From Neoechinorhynchus agilis (Eukaryota; Acanthocephala), in the NCBI GenBank assembly GCA_051530055.1, contig CM121343.1, positions 3,844,001 through 3,908,000 on the forward strand: a stretch of DNA of 64,000 nucleotides, given 5' to 3'. The first letter of the stretch is position 1. Each line of letters opens with the position of its first letter. A program made the position numbers and the translations under genes. A model generated the notes under the pieces. It was given only the letters and a program-made list of their open reading frames with translations. It ran no database searches and had not been told where the DNA came from. This document shows positions 35,088 through 45,859 of the stretch, piece by piece.

Positions 35088-36286
35088 GGCCGATATTCTT
35101 ATTCAATCCTTGAAAGTCACATTGTTTAAACGCTGCTAGAAATAATGTTCTTATATTTTTTTATAAAAAAAGTCGATACCACACGAGGGGAAATTAATAC
35201 TTTGGAAACCTGGAGCAAGTCGGTATAAAAATCTTATAGGGAATTCCCAATGCGATTATCTTTGTCATTTCAAAACTTGTTCCTAAAATGAATTTTTCAA
35301 TTACGGTCCCTACTAACAGTCTGAAATTAATCCAAATAACTCCATTTAGCTATATCTTTTATTGATAAATTTAAATTTTTTGATGCGCTTGTCTGCTTAA
35401 TTGACTCAAGATTCCATAATTTTCGTAATTTCTCGGCTGCAGTGTCAACGTTGAAAAGTCATAGTGTCTATGCAAATTAGAGCATCGAAGAGACGAGACC
35501 AAACAATCTTTTTTTAGCGGATACTGAATGCTTTTCATAGAGCTGAAATGCGCACCCGATATTGCTTGGTGCCATTGCTACAATCGATGTCGTCGGACCA
35601 AGCAGAATTTTTAGCCAACATTCGAAAATGATTGATCGCAAAACTATTTTTGTCAGAGAATGAACGATTCCGAAAGGGAATGCTACATCCTCGAGGCAAT
35701 GGAGGATAACTATGTTCCTTTTTTCCCGTTGGAACTTTTACCATTAAAGGAAATCAAGGAATACGGATAACAAACAAATAGACTGTTATTTAATCGCACA
35801 AAGGATACATGCCAAAGACAACAGCAATCCTTCCCATATATCCATGCAGTTTCGAGAGATTATCAGTACAAAAGGTTCGACGAGCGTTATTTGGAAACAT
35901 TCCTAATTATTTAAGACATCACGGAGCTTAATAACTATTTCTCCTCTCATCAGAACGACAATTAGATAAACAATATTGTCTAAATGTTAAGGAAAGGGGC
36001 ATCTTTTTAATAGCTTTCTTATTTGTGATAATAACATTGTTTACTTTACAGTGATTTGTTTATAGCTTATAAACAAAACGTGATTTCCGGATTTTATACA
36101 TTTTAAATCGCCACAGAAAATATATAAAAATGTCCTTCATGATAACATTCGGGTGAAAAGTAATCCTCTTGTGGCGATTCACATCCCGAGAATCAGTTTT
36201 ATTTTGTTTTCAAACATTGTCATCGGAAAAAGAAACCGTTCCGAAAAAAATGGATAATTTCACCTGTTCAATTCCGAAAATGAACC
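35088..36286. other. No gene recognised
   Basis: AT-rich intergenic stretch of 1.2 kb. Only a small inverted repeat (gacaattagataaacaat with tattgtctaaatgt, about 35949-35980) was seen. Confidence 0.45.
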
Positions 36287-36517
36287 TCAACTTTCTTCAT
36301 GCTTTTCAACTTGCAATCCTAAGACTTCACACACTCCTCTGCCCGGTTTCTCTCTCGAACGTCGGTCCTCAACCACACAATCTTTCCATCGTTTTCTCGG
36401 CTTTCCACGCCTCCTGGCCCCGATGCCAATAAATAGCGACGACCTATATCTTAATGACGTCAGAGAACGATCGGAAGATTGTGAACCTGGAAGAATCAAT
36501 AGTTTTTCAAAGACCAT
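36287..36517 (-). mobile_element. LINE C-terminal tail fragment
   Basis: The minus frame contains GIGARRRGKPRKRWKDCV followed by an acidic EDRR segment. The RG-x-PRKRW-x-DCV-x-ED pattern is the well-known tail of RTE- and L1-type reverse transcriptase proteins. The copy is short and isolated, so it is a relic. Confidence 0.5.
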
Positions 36518-36882
36518 GCTCGCTACATTTTGATCGGAGCATTGATTGATGTTTGCCTTATTTTCAACGTTTCATTTTCTTTGATTGTGTGCGTGAGGAT
36601 GGTCACTGAGGATTCGGGATGATGATATTTGAACATTTACCAGTCTTCCTGAACTTCAGGTATTTGTACTTTTCAAATGGAGACATTGATTTACATGATT
36701 GTTTTAAGATTTGTTTTAGAATTTCACGTTTTGCGATTAGCAAACAAAAATAATAAAGATCGGATGATTTATCTTGCTATAGTTTTCACTTTTACAACTG
36801 GAAAGCATTGGTTTTCACTTTTTATTCTTGGATTATCGGTTTTTATTGGGGAATATTTTATTTGCTATTCAATACCTTTCAG

Positions 36883-37140
36883 ATGGCTATACTTCGTTAT
36901 TTGCTTTCATTTGCCGTTGGAGCGTATCTTGGCGCGTACTCTGCTCAGAATTATAAAATAGAGCCTCTCCTCAGTTTTTCTTAATTCCGTCCTTCAAGGT
37001 TAAGAAACTCTGTATTAGCTAGTCCAGAGGAGCTTTATTCGCGCGCTAAAGCCTTTTTAAGTGAATTCGCATCCAGCGACGCTGTGTCCAAGGCACGAAA
37101 TGTGAAAATTGATGACATTGTGAAGGAATATCGTAAATAA
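36883..37140 (+). CDS. STMP1-like short transmembrane mitochondrial protein (70 aa)
   Basis: Two exons, 36883-36973 and 37019-37140, joined by a 45-nt GT-AG intron, give 70 residues in one frame. The first 27 residues (MAILRYLLSFAVGAYLGAYS, then AQNYKIE) parallel vertebrate STMP1/Mm47 (a LLGFTxGNxxGMYLAQNYxIP pattern): a single short hydrophobic helix with small-residue spacing followed by AQNY and a charged tail. The STMP1 family acts in the inner mitochondrial membrane near respiratory complexes. The C-terminal tail (SPEELYSRAKAFLSEFASSD and onward to IVKEYRK) is longer than in vertebrates (about 47 residues in all). A tacctttcag acceptor touches the ATG. Found by eye because the spliced frame is too short for routine calling; the donor (gttttt) is weak, so the exon join is an inference. 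Confidence 0.55.
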
Positions 37141-37535
37141 GATAAATACGCTTCCAGTGGTAGTAACTGAGTAAATACTATTAAAACTCATTGAGAGAAA
37201 ATCCTTCGAGATGATAGAGTTTGAATTGCAGTGATCGTAATCAACGCCAGGATAAAACATATTGAGATATTTCGAAAGAAAAAGCCTCACCCGGAAAGGT
37301 TTTTGGTTGTTTTGTATGGCTCGGTAGCCCGAGGTTCGGAGACCTCATGTCCGCTCTACACGTCCCTGACCGGTAGCGCTTTAAGCTAAAGTTTCCTTCC
37401 ATTTGGACACCAAGACGTCTTTTAAGACTACAAAATACGTACTATGGAAATGTTTGCGGGATGTTGTATTCTTGGTGATTTTTTGACATTTTATTTTTAT
37501 ACGCAATCTATGCATTGTTTACAACCTCTCCGCTC

Positions 37536-38010
37536 CTATTCATCGGCGCTGGCCAAAATGCTGGCTGCATTGCCCCGCTGTACCGCAATGCTTATTTTCT
37601 GCGCCAAGAACGACGTCGATCTTGGCTCTCCAGCCGCCGCGTTGATTCGTTTCCCCAAGTCCTTCACGGGGCCCAGTTCCGACCCTCCCAAGGTACGTTT
37701 CCACACCGAAGGGGACAAAATGGTAATTTCTTGTTAGCTCCCTGTATTTCGAGCATTTCCGCTCCTCCGGCGCCGTCGCCGCTCCTCCTGGACCTTTTTT
37801 CGAGTGGCTGATGTTGGAGTGTGCCAACGTGTCCACACGCGTTGCTTCCCACAACAAACATTTTCCCTCCCGCCAAGGAATCCATCTAATCTACAAAGAT
37901 CAGTGGGTTCTAGAATGTTCGGGAGGGAAAGCGTTTTTAGGATCCTACTCAGAATGGCATTGATTTCAGCATGGGATAAGGCGAAGTGCTTAAATCGGTC
38001 TTCCCTTGTC
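37536..38010 (-). mobile_element. LINE 3'-end copy (endonuclease-like end)
   Basis: Minus frames read LPNILEPTDLCRLDG (near 37930), then, in another frame, INAAAGEPRSTSFLAQKISI and QRGNAASILASADE. These match the end of the LINE at 25345-28880 and the copy at 45860-46810. It is truncated at the 5' side before the reverse transcriptase and decayed. The stretch 37141-37535 holds nothing recognisable. Confidence 0.65.
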
Positions 38011-38050
38011 TTCTTGATGAAAAGCATCGTTTTACATTGTGCGCTCATTT

Positions 38051-38190
38051 ATTGAGACTGTTTTATTATTCTCAACATTTCGTCCATTTCGTCGGACTGC
38101 TTCAAAGTTCACAGTTAAAAAAACTTACAAGCAACTTGCTGAAGTCCGACGCAACGGGCGAAATATTGAGAATAATAGAACAGTCTCTAT
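38051..38190. repeat. Foldback (MITE-like) palindrome
   Basis: The arms are gactgttttattattctcaa at 38056 and its near-exact inverse ending at about 38185, with a second paired block around the cgtcggact...agtccgac sequence. A half-copy lies at 14060-14185. It abuts the LINE tail and lies 200 bases before the PRPSAP start. Confidence 0.75.
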
Positions 38191-38389
38191 TTTTATAATC
38201 ACCAAAGAACAAATAAATTCTGTATAGTCCGTGAGTTGGATGAGTCTTTTTTTGAGAGCGTTTGCTAGAGTGAACAATCAGAATCTTTTTAAATGACTGA
38301 TGAAGCCAATTGAAAATATGTTTTATCCGGTTGAGGGTTATTATCACTACAGATCAAGCTATTAAAAGCGCTCGTCGATTGGATTTTAG

Positions 38390-40019
38390 ATGCCATTCTT
38401 CGGTACGGGAGTTGGTGAGATGATGATATTGAGTGGTAGATCCCACCCAGAACTTTCTGGTTTAATCGAATCGTGAGTTGTTTGTGAGTCTCAACAAATT
38501 TGGCAATGTATCATATTTATATAGGCGCTTTAAAAAGTCGGGAATTGTTAAGTTCTCGAAAAAAGAAAACGGCGGTAAGATTGCGGTCGCTGATCGACCA
38601 ATATAAGATTGATTTTAGAAATCAAGTTAGAATTGGAGGATTCAGTAAGGGGAAAAGACATTTATATTATCCAAACTGGTACAAGGTCAGTTTTCTTTGA
38701 TATTTTTTGATAAAAATTCCTTAAAATTTATTAAAATCTAAAGAAAGCCCGATGATGATATCATCGAATTAATGATACTTGCATATACGTGTCGTACAAA
38801 TTGTGCCAGAAGGGTTATTGGTGTGGTTCCATATCTGCCATACAGTAGACCGCATGTGCATCACTCAATGGGAATGTTCATTTGTTGACTGAGTGATCAC
38901 TAAGCAGAATAGACAATGTAGGCAGAAAAAACGAGGCGGAATCGTGACAAGTCTACTCGCAAAAATGTTCAAAAGTGCAGGTATTTTTGAAGTAAATTTT
39001 TTGTTTACTTTTTAAAAGTGTAAAAGGCTTTTCACATTTGATTACGCTCGATCTTCACCGTAAAGAAATTCAAGGATTTTTTGACTTTCCGGTCGACAAT
39101 TTAGTTGGATTCCGTTTTCTCACCGATTATATTGCATCCGATGTAAGGCATTTAAGAAAAAAAGAGCATCGAAGTATCAAACCTTTTTTTTAAGATCCCG
39201 GACTTTGTTAACGCGGTCATTGTTGCTAGACACCCCAACCAAGTGAAGAGAGCGACTTCTTTTGCTAGTCGCTTGCATATCAATATTGCTGTTGTTCATG
39301 GCGGATCTAATGGCGACGGTGACGACGATGATGGGAATGAGGTAAATAAAGACATGATTTATGAGGACAACGAAGAGGACGAAGGCAGTGAAAATTCTGA
39401 CAATGAAAAAGATGATTGCAAACTTACCAATCGCTTACTTAGGGATCTCCGCAGACTTAGACCGACGAAGAATGGTGAACTTGAAATCGTTGGAGATGTG
39501 AATGGGAAAATCGCTATTATTGTTGTAAGTCCAATTTATTTTAAGTTGTTAACTACATTCGTATGACATTTTAATATGTTTTTTTTAGTATGATCGATAA
39601 AAGTGATCAAATTAAGAATCTGTTCTCTATTTACACCATCAGTAAATTTTTAACCGCTTGTTTAGGAGGATATTGTCGATGATCTAACGACGTTCACCGA
39701 TACAATAAAGATTCTACGCGAACATGGTGCATATAAGATCTATATAATAGCCACCCATGGAATATTGGGACCTAACACCATGACCCTCGTTGAAAGTCTC
39801 GATATTGCTGAATTGGTTGTAACGAATTCGATTCCAAATGAGGCCTACGGGATACAAAGTCCCCGTATAAAGATAGTGGACATTAGCCCTTTGCTTACTG
39901 AGGCGATAAGACGTACCTACAATCAAGAATCGATGTCATCCCTTTTTAGAGAATTCGATCTTCCTACGTTTTTTCCAGGTGAAGGGCCAAGACGAATATC
40001 GAGATTCGACATGTCATAG
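38390..40019 (+). CDS. PRPSAP: Phosphoribosyl pyrophosphate synthetase-associated protein (PRPSAP)
   Basis: A catalytically inactive relative of PRPP synthetase that binds and restrains the enzyme supplying PRPP for nucleotide synthesis. Eight exons join in frame: 38390-38472, 38525-38574, 38619-38685, 38744-38855, 38908-38980, 39027-39142, 39195-39524 and 39666-40019 (394 aa). Introns are 44-58 nt except the last (141 nt). Matching segments: KKENGEIKLELEDSVRGKDI, LITLDLHRKEIQGFFDFPVD, VIVARHPNQVKRATSFASRL, GDVNGKIAIIVEDIVDD, YIIATHGIL and VVTNSIPNEA. In place of the PRPP synthetase catalytic loop there is a family-typical insertion, here enlarged and very acidic (GDGDDDDGNE onward). The start ATG follows ggattttag directly. 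The stop is only about 20 bases from the stop of the convergent HSPA13-like gene. Confidence 0.92.
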
Positions 40020-40039
40020 TTTTTAATATAAAATCTTTC

Positions 40040-42752
40040 TCACAGTTCAACCTTCTTTACGCTTGATTCAACCTCTGTTGCGCTGACACGTATCGGCCAC
40101 ATTCGTCCAATTATTCCGGCTTGGATAGCTAGGCCATAGACCACTGTCGTATCTGGATCGATTTTACAGTTCAACTTACTCCCATGAAATCGATCTGAAA
40201 TGATTTGACGAATCCGCGGTATCCTACTCGAACCTCCTACGAGCACCACGTCATCCACTTGATCATCCGTTATATTGGCAGACGCCAAAACCGCATTGAT
40301 CGGTTCAATTATTTTTTGAAATACTTCTTTGTTTACTTCTTCAAACTCTGCCCGAGTTACTAATAATACCGTTGAGTTAAAATTTATGTTGCATTCATTC
40401 ACTAGACTCAAATTGCGTTTGCACTGTTCACTTATACTTTGTAGCCAGTAGTGATGAGGTAGATTTGAACACTTTCTTCTTATTAAATTCATTAGATTCT
40501 TTGTAAAGTCTTGTCCCCCTAATGCTTTAATTCTCATTTTCCATCAAATCCAAAATTAGACTCAGCTAGAAATTCAGAGAAATACCTAATTCTCAATACG
40601 AACCTCCAATTATGAGAATGGAAAAACCTTGCGAAATATTTCTCAGATAAATGAGTAACGACAACACCGGGATTCGCCAACTTACACCTATGAGAATGTT
40701 TGAAGATTGAACTGTTTATATTGGGTTTTTTTCCTTTAGCGAATAATCAAATAATTGATTTATTTTTGTTTGATAAATTTTTGGCCTTCGCGTAGACCTT
40801 CTTCAGTCTATTGTTTGAAAGTGAAGAAGGCCAAAACTGATCAAGCAAAAAATAAAAAAGTAAATGATGAACATCTTTACAATTGAAAAGAAATTCAAAT
40901 GATTGTTTTCGAAGAGGCACAAAATCTTATACGCCTTTTTATCAAGGTTGTTAGACGCTTTCATTCAATCAAAATAACTTTGATTAAAAGGCGTATAAAA
41001 TTGTTGTATGCCCCTTCGAAACCAATCGACGGTTTAAAACCAAAATCATTTTAACCATCGACAGAGAAAATTCTTTGGGTTAATCTTTTTTTTTGAAAAT
41101 AATCCCGGTCATAACGTATTTCGCCTATAAATCCAATGGGATTATTTTCAAAAAGGATGATAAATTTGAAAGTATTTATATAATTGATTGTTTTAGTAAA
41201 GAAATTCAAATGATTGTTTTCGAAGAGGCACAAAATCTTATACGCCTTTTTATCAAGGTTGTTAGACGCTTTCATTCAATCAAAATAACTTTGATTAAAA
41301 GGCGTATAAAATTGTCGTATGCCCCTTCGAAACCAATCGACGGTTTAAAACCAAAATCATTTTAACCATCGACAGAGAAAATTCTTTGGGTTAATCTTTT
41401 TTTTTGAAAATAATCCCGGTCATAACGTATTTCGCCTATAAATCCAATGGGATTATTTTCAAAACGGATGATAAATTTGAAAGTATTTATATAATTGATT
41501 GTTTTAGTAAAGAAATTCAAATGATTGTTTTCGAAGAGGCCCAAAATCTTATACGCCTTTTTATCAAGGTTGTTAGACGCTTTCATTCAATCAAAATAAC
41601 TTTGATTAAAAGGCGTATAAAATTGTCGTATGCCCCTTCGAAACCAATCATTCCTTCTTCATATAAGACAACCAATATGAATACCCTCCAGTTATGTAAA
41701 TTGCATTATATAAAATGTCTACAATATCCAAGAGAACATTGTAGCTTTACTAATTTTAGCCAGTCCGAGAAAATAATTTTGATAGCGCGCTATTTGTTCG
41801 GCAAGACAATGCGTTCTGACGGATGAAGAATCTACGCTAGACATGAAAGGCCTTGGGTTTCTTGAGCGGACTGACGTAGTAAAATGAGAACTTAAGCAGT
41901 AATCTTCGATGGCCGGCCATTGCGATCGTTAGAAACATTGAGTTCTCAACTCTCATAATTGAAACGTCAGTCGTTCCACCTCCAACATCGATGACGATCA
42001 CGTTCAAAGTATTGGCAATCGACCGGTGATGTAACCCATAAGCTAGAGCGGCTGCTGTTGGCTCGTTTATGATCCGGCTCACGTGTAATCCTAACGCAGT
42101 TGCGCATCGAGCAGTGGCATTTCGTTGAAAATCATCGAATTCTGCCGGTACGGCCATAACGCAGGCTTTAAATGAACCTTTCATTTGATTTTCAGCCGCT
42201 CGCCTAAGTTCTTTTATGATAAGAGAACCAATGTACTCCGGACTAATACGACGCTTGTCAGATAACTCAAACAACGGTTGTCCCAATTGATTTATGTGAA
42301 TTTTGAACGGATATCGATCGAACTCTGTCTTGTCTCCTCCAATTGTTGGAAAATGTCTTCCAATGAACCTTTTTGTATCGTATATAACGTCAATATCTTG
42401 ATCACCCCTCAACATTGCTTCTTGTTCAGGCATTCTTTTTGAATGTAGCCAATGAGAATGTATGAAATAGAGCCGGGTATCCAATCAGCGCACTATCATG
42501 AGTACTCTTGTGCTTAAAAGCCACAATGGATGGAATACATACTCGATCTCGTCTTTGAACTTTCACTAGGATGTATTCCGGATTCGCGTTTTTCCCACTT
42601 GAAGACCGGTAGTAGCCAACACAACTATAAGTCGTCCCAAGGTCGATTCCCATTAAGTGGGCCTTCGGTGCAGGCCAATACATTTGTCCGAAATATCCAA
42701 TTAATAACAAACAGGCAGTTCCTAACCCAGCTAAAGCTGACCCACTTATCAT
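40040..42752 (-). CDS. HSPA13: HSPA13/STCH-like HSP70 ATPase-domain protein
   Basis: STCH-type proteins are microsomal HSP70 relatives that keep only the ATPase domain. Coding pieces on the minus strand: 42752 to about 42490, about 42440-41850, and about 40530-40040. Seen: an N-terminal hydrophobic signal-anchor (ALAGLGTACLLLIGYFGQMY), ATP-binding MGIDLGTTYSCVGYY, IYDTKRFIGR, VPAEFDDFQRNATARCA, INEPTAAALAYGL, IDVGGGTTDVSI, LGGQDFTKNL and VLVGGSSRIPRIRQII. There is no substrate-binding domain, as expected for STCH. The last intron (about 1.3 kb) is packed with repeats. Neither that junction nor the one after IGYPA could be fitted to GT-AG sites in frame, so non-canonical introns, frameshifts or incipient decay are possible. 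It is head to head with TBP. Confidence 0.8.
40618..40885. repeat. Solo foldback arm and second foldback fragment within the HSPA13 intron
   Basis: 40618-40690 repeats the right arm of the 2411-3390 elements (accttgcgaaatatttctca ... caacaccggg ... ttcgccaac). 40735-40885 is a foldback around ggccttcgcgtagacc and gaagaaggcc, ending gatgaacatctttacaattg. The same element, with the same end, lies at 57700-57925, and a partial copy lies at 44155-44230. Confidence 0.65.
40890..41650. repeat. 311-bp tandem repeat, about 2.4 copies, inside the HSPA13 intron
   Basis: The phrase gaaattcaaatgattgtttt starts at 40890, 41201 and 41512, an exact 311-bp step, with almost no divergence. Each unit contains an inner foldback (cttatacgcctttttatcaa against its inverse), related to the 22616-22751 element. 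Open frames of 74-90 codons on both strands recur with the unit and are a by-product of the repeat. Confidence 0.9.
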
Positions 42753-42885
42753 ATTTATTTACTTATTCGTAGTAGTGGTGGTCAATCATAGCCGAATTCT
42801 CCTCTTCCCATCAAGATTCTTTCTAACTAAAAATTGAGGTATCCACGCAATGGAACTCGTTATCTCTTTCTTTTTTACATTTCAG
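42753..42885. promoter_or_regulatory. Bidirectional promoter region between HSPA13-like and TBP genes
   Basis: Only 133 bases separate the two divergent start codons, so both promoters and 5'UTRs must lie here or overlap the genes. A ttttttacatttcag acceptor immediately before the TBP ATG suggests that the first TBP coding base follows a splice. If the acceptor is used in cis, its donor must lie within the HSPA13-like gene or beyond; otherwise it is a trans-splice site. Confidence 0.5.
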
Positions 42886-43929
42886 ATGGATTCCTATTCA
42901 CCATTTCTGCAATCGCAAGATGACCAAACTTTAGCTCATCCACCGCCATCCCAAATCTCATTACCTCCCCCTCCAAGTGTGGATCCAGGCGATTATCAGT
43001 ACTTGCATTTGCCTTTGTCGACCACAACCAACACCACCACCAACAACAACAACAACACAATCAACAACAACATCACATCTCATTATGCTTCAGCTACGAG
43101 CGGCACCAACAGTGGCTCAGCAACGTCCACAACGCAACCACGGCACTTTTCGTTGGCTCCGTTTCATCTCCCTTTACCTTCGGCTGGTGGAAATAGCGAT
43201 GGAAATCCTATCAACACCCGAATATCATCTGACCAGTCGACGACAACTTCAAGAGATAGCTTCCAATCGAAGAGACGGAGATTGCCCCAAGATTCGTCAC
43301 TCGGAGATTTAACCAGCATGCAATCACAAAGCGACTCAGATACAGTCTCCCAATTACCCGTTGCCATCTTATCGGACGCAACGGAACCTCTGAGGCCGAA
43401 TCTCCAAAACATCGTATCTACCGTTAATTTAGGATGTACTCTTGACTTGAAAAAGATCGCTCTGCAAGCCAGAAATGCCGAGTTTAATCCGAAACGATTC
43501 GCAGCGGTCATAATGAGAATCAGGCAACCCAGAACCACGGCTTTGATTTTCAGCTCCGGCAAAATGGTATGCACTGGAGCGAAAAGCGAGGAAGAGTCAA
43601 GACTAGCAGCTAGAAAATATGCTAGAATTGTTCAAAAGATCGGTTTCAGTGCTCGATTTTTGGATTTTAAAATACAGAATATGGTCGGAAGTGTAGATGT
43701 CCAGTTCCCTATTAGACTCGAAGGCTTGGTTCTGCAGCATGAGCAATTCTGCAGTTATGAACCAGAATTATTTCCTGGACTGATTTATAGAATGATCAAA
43801 CCCAAAATTGTTTTACTCATCTTCGTGAGCGGAAAGGTTGTATTGACCGGCGCAAAAGTCCGACGAGAGATTTACGATGCGTTTGACAATATTTACCCTA
43901 TTCTTAGAGGATTCCGCAAGTATAACTGA
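42886..43929 (+). CDS. TBP: TATA-box binding protein
   Basis: General transcription factor that nucleates initiation at RNA polymerase I, II and III promoters. Intronless, 347 residues. The variable N-terminal half is proline-, threonine-, asparagine- and serine-rich, with an asparagine run (NTTTNNNNNT type) rather than the glutamine run of vertebrates. The C-terminal 180 residues form the saddle: [77 protein letters not shown] and [13 protein letters not shown], both direct repeats complete. The start is chosen at MDSYSP because a cag acceptor touches it and an upstream in-frame ATG lies in the pyrimidine tract region. Confidence 0.97.
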   Translation: MDSYSPFLQSQDDQTLAHPPPSQISLPPPPSVDPGDYQYLHLPLSTTTNTTTNNNNNTINNNITSHYASATSGTNSGSATSTTQPRHFSLAPFHLPLPSAGGNSDGNPINTRISSDQSTTTSRDSFQSKRRRLPQDSSLGDLTSMQSQSDSDTVSQLPVAILSDATEPLRPNLQNIVSTVNLGCTLDLKKIALQARNAEFNPKRFAAVIMRIRQPRTTALIFSSGKMVCTGAKSEEESRLAARKYARIVQKIGFSARFLDFKIQNMVGSVDVQFPIRLEGLVLQHEQFCSYEPELFPGLIYRMIKPKIVLLIFVSGKVVLTGAKVRREIYDAFDNIYPILRGFRKYN

Positions 43930-45818
43930 TAAACGGAGAAGATGTAAGCCATTATTATTAAATGGAAAAATCACCCTTCCACCACACGTATCCCGTCCTC
44001 TTAAGTACTGAAAATAAATGGACTTTCATCAAGTTCGGTTTTGGTGGTGTTATGATAATGTTGATATTTTCATATTTCGTATATACCCATGCAGCGTCAT
44101 GAAGAGTTTAAGCGATCACACTATAACCTTTTTTTGCAAAAAAACTTTTTTTTTATGGATAATTTTCGACTTTCGCTTAGGTTCACTTTCAAACAATAGA
44201 CCGAAGAAGGTCTACACGAAGACCTTTTTTGAAGTTTTCTGAAATACAAGTTTAAATTTTATATATTTTCTCCAACCAAAAAGTACAATATATGAATTCT
44301 TAATTACTTCAAATGAAATATTTTTATTATTTTACCGCGAAATTCAGTGGTATATTTCAGTTTCATCGAAATGTGTCTCCTTAATGTTATTTTTAGATTG
44401 GAACAAATGTTTTTAAATTAAAGCTAAACGAGGATAAATAAGAACAGGTGTTAAATTGAAGTTTAAAAACAATCGAATGTATGATTTAATTACAAGGATG
44501 GCGGCGTATTAATAAACCTAAGTAATAGTTTAAAATTGGTCTATCCATTTGCATTCAACCTCGCTTCCAGTAGTGGGAAACGCTAAAGTACTACCCAACA
44601 GAACTATGCCGGCTGCGACTTCGAGTACCATTTCCGGACAGGTACGCTCGGAACACTGGACACTAATGGGCACTTTCCGAAATCCTCAGCCATTATCCAG
44701 AATCTGCGGAGACCGGTGACCGCTGCAACGCCATGGACAATATGGATTTCCAAGGCCAAGCAATCGGATCTGTGACCTCATTTCTCACTCTTCCTTAATG
44801 AAATTAATCACGACAAGGCTAGGACGTCTCCCACATCCCTCGGATGGGGCGTTTGGTCTCTCTCGTCGCCTATCGATGAACTGTGAATGCGACTCTGCTA
44901 AATTATCTACTCTTATCAATGTTGCACTAAAGAAGATCCTTGAACGAGTTACTGATACTCTAAAGGGTTCATTATTTGAAGCGATGTGCACGATTTAGCA
45001 TGTATTAATGGAGGCTATTCCGTGTGAAATAAGGTGCAAGTGGAATAAATCTAACGGTTCCAAAGAGGAATTCTAAGAAACAAGCTAAAGATTTACGGAA
45101 ATCGACTAGCTTCTAAAAAGGAGAATACGCTACGTAAAACTCAAACGAAGATTTGTTGGAAACGAATGGTGTTCAGAAGACTTCGGATGTTTCCACGATT
45201 ATTAGGGACTTGGCACAACCCACAGGAGGTTAATGATTCTAAAATTTCTGTGTGGAGGAGTATGATATTAGAACTTTGATAAAAGGTAACCACGGGAAAA
45301 CGAAAGCGATTCACCTTCAGTAACTACTAAAGAAACATCTAGACGAATAGGAAAACGAGCAAAAGGAGGACAATACTATTACAACCAATCAAGCCTCCGC
45401 GATTCATTTCGGTCATGATACGCCTTTCGACCCATCGTATCATCCACTCCTCCCTCAAGAATCTAAATCGCATCATTTTTATTAATGGTATATTGCAATC
45501 CCCTGCTATAGATCCTTTCGCCTCTGATGCACACTACCACCATAATCCTTCGTCCCTGACTTGCATTCTGCGTTCCCCCCCCAACAATTGTTGTGCTCAT
45601 ATCCTCCAAAAATCCCTTTAAACCACGCTCACGTCTTCTCAATTCTCTCTTCCTGAACAGGAAATACAAGCTCCTTTCTTCACAACTTCGTTTTCGAATC
45701 TATCCACATAAAAACTCATCATCGCATCTTTCCATCACCCCTCCAAACTGAACCCAGACACTTTAAAACATATTACACATCCCAAAAAACTCTAAGAGTA
45801 GGCGACTCACCGACCTCT
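43930..45818. other. Intergenic; foldback fragment and CT-rich stretch
   Basis: A foldback fragment lies at about 44155-44230 (caatagaccgaagaaggtct). From 44590 to 45000 and from 45400 to 45700 the DNA is less AT-rich than its surroundings and may be decayed 5' parts of the LINE that becomes readable at 45860, but no motif proves it. No host gene seen. Confidence 0.4.
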
Positions 45819-45859
45819 TTGACTATTTACGATTCCGCCGGTGCTGTGCATAACACCTT

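Noticed and set aside
36169-36432. 87-residue plus-strand frame
   Set aside because: It overlaps antisense the LINE tail motif RGKPRKRWKDCV and has no features of its own.
41051-41826. Open frames of 74-140 codons in the HSPA13 intron
   Set aside because: They are by-products of the 311-bp tandem repeat and its inner palindrome.
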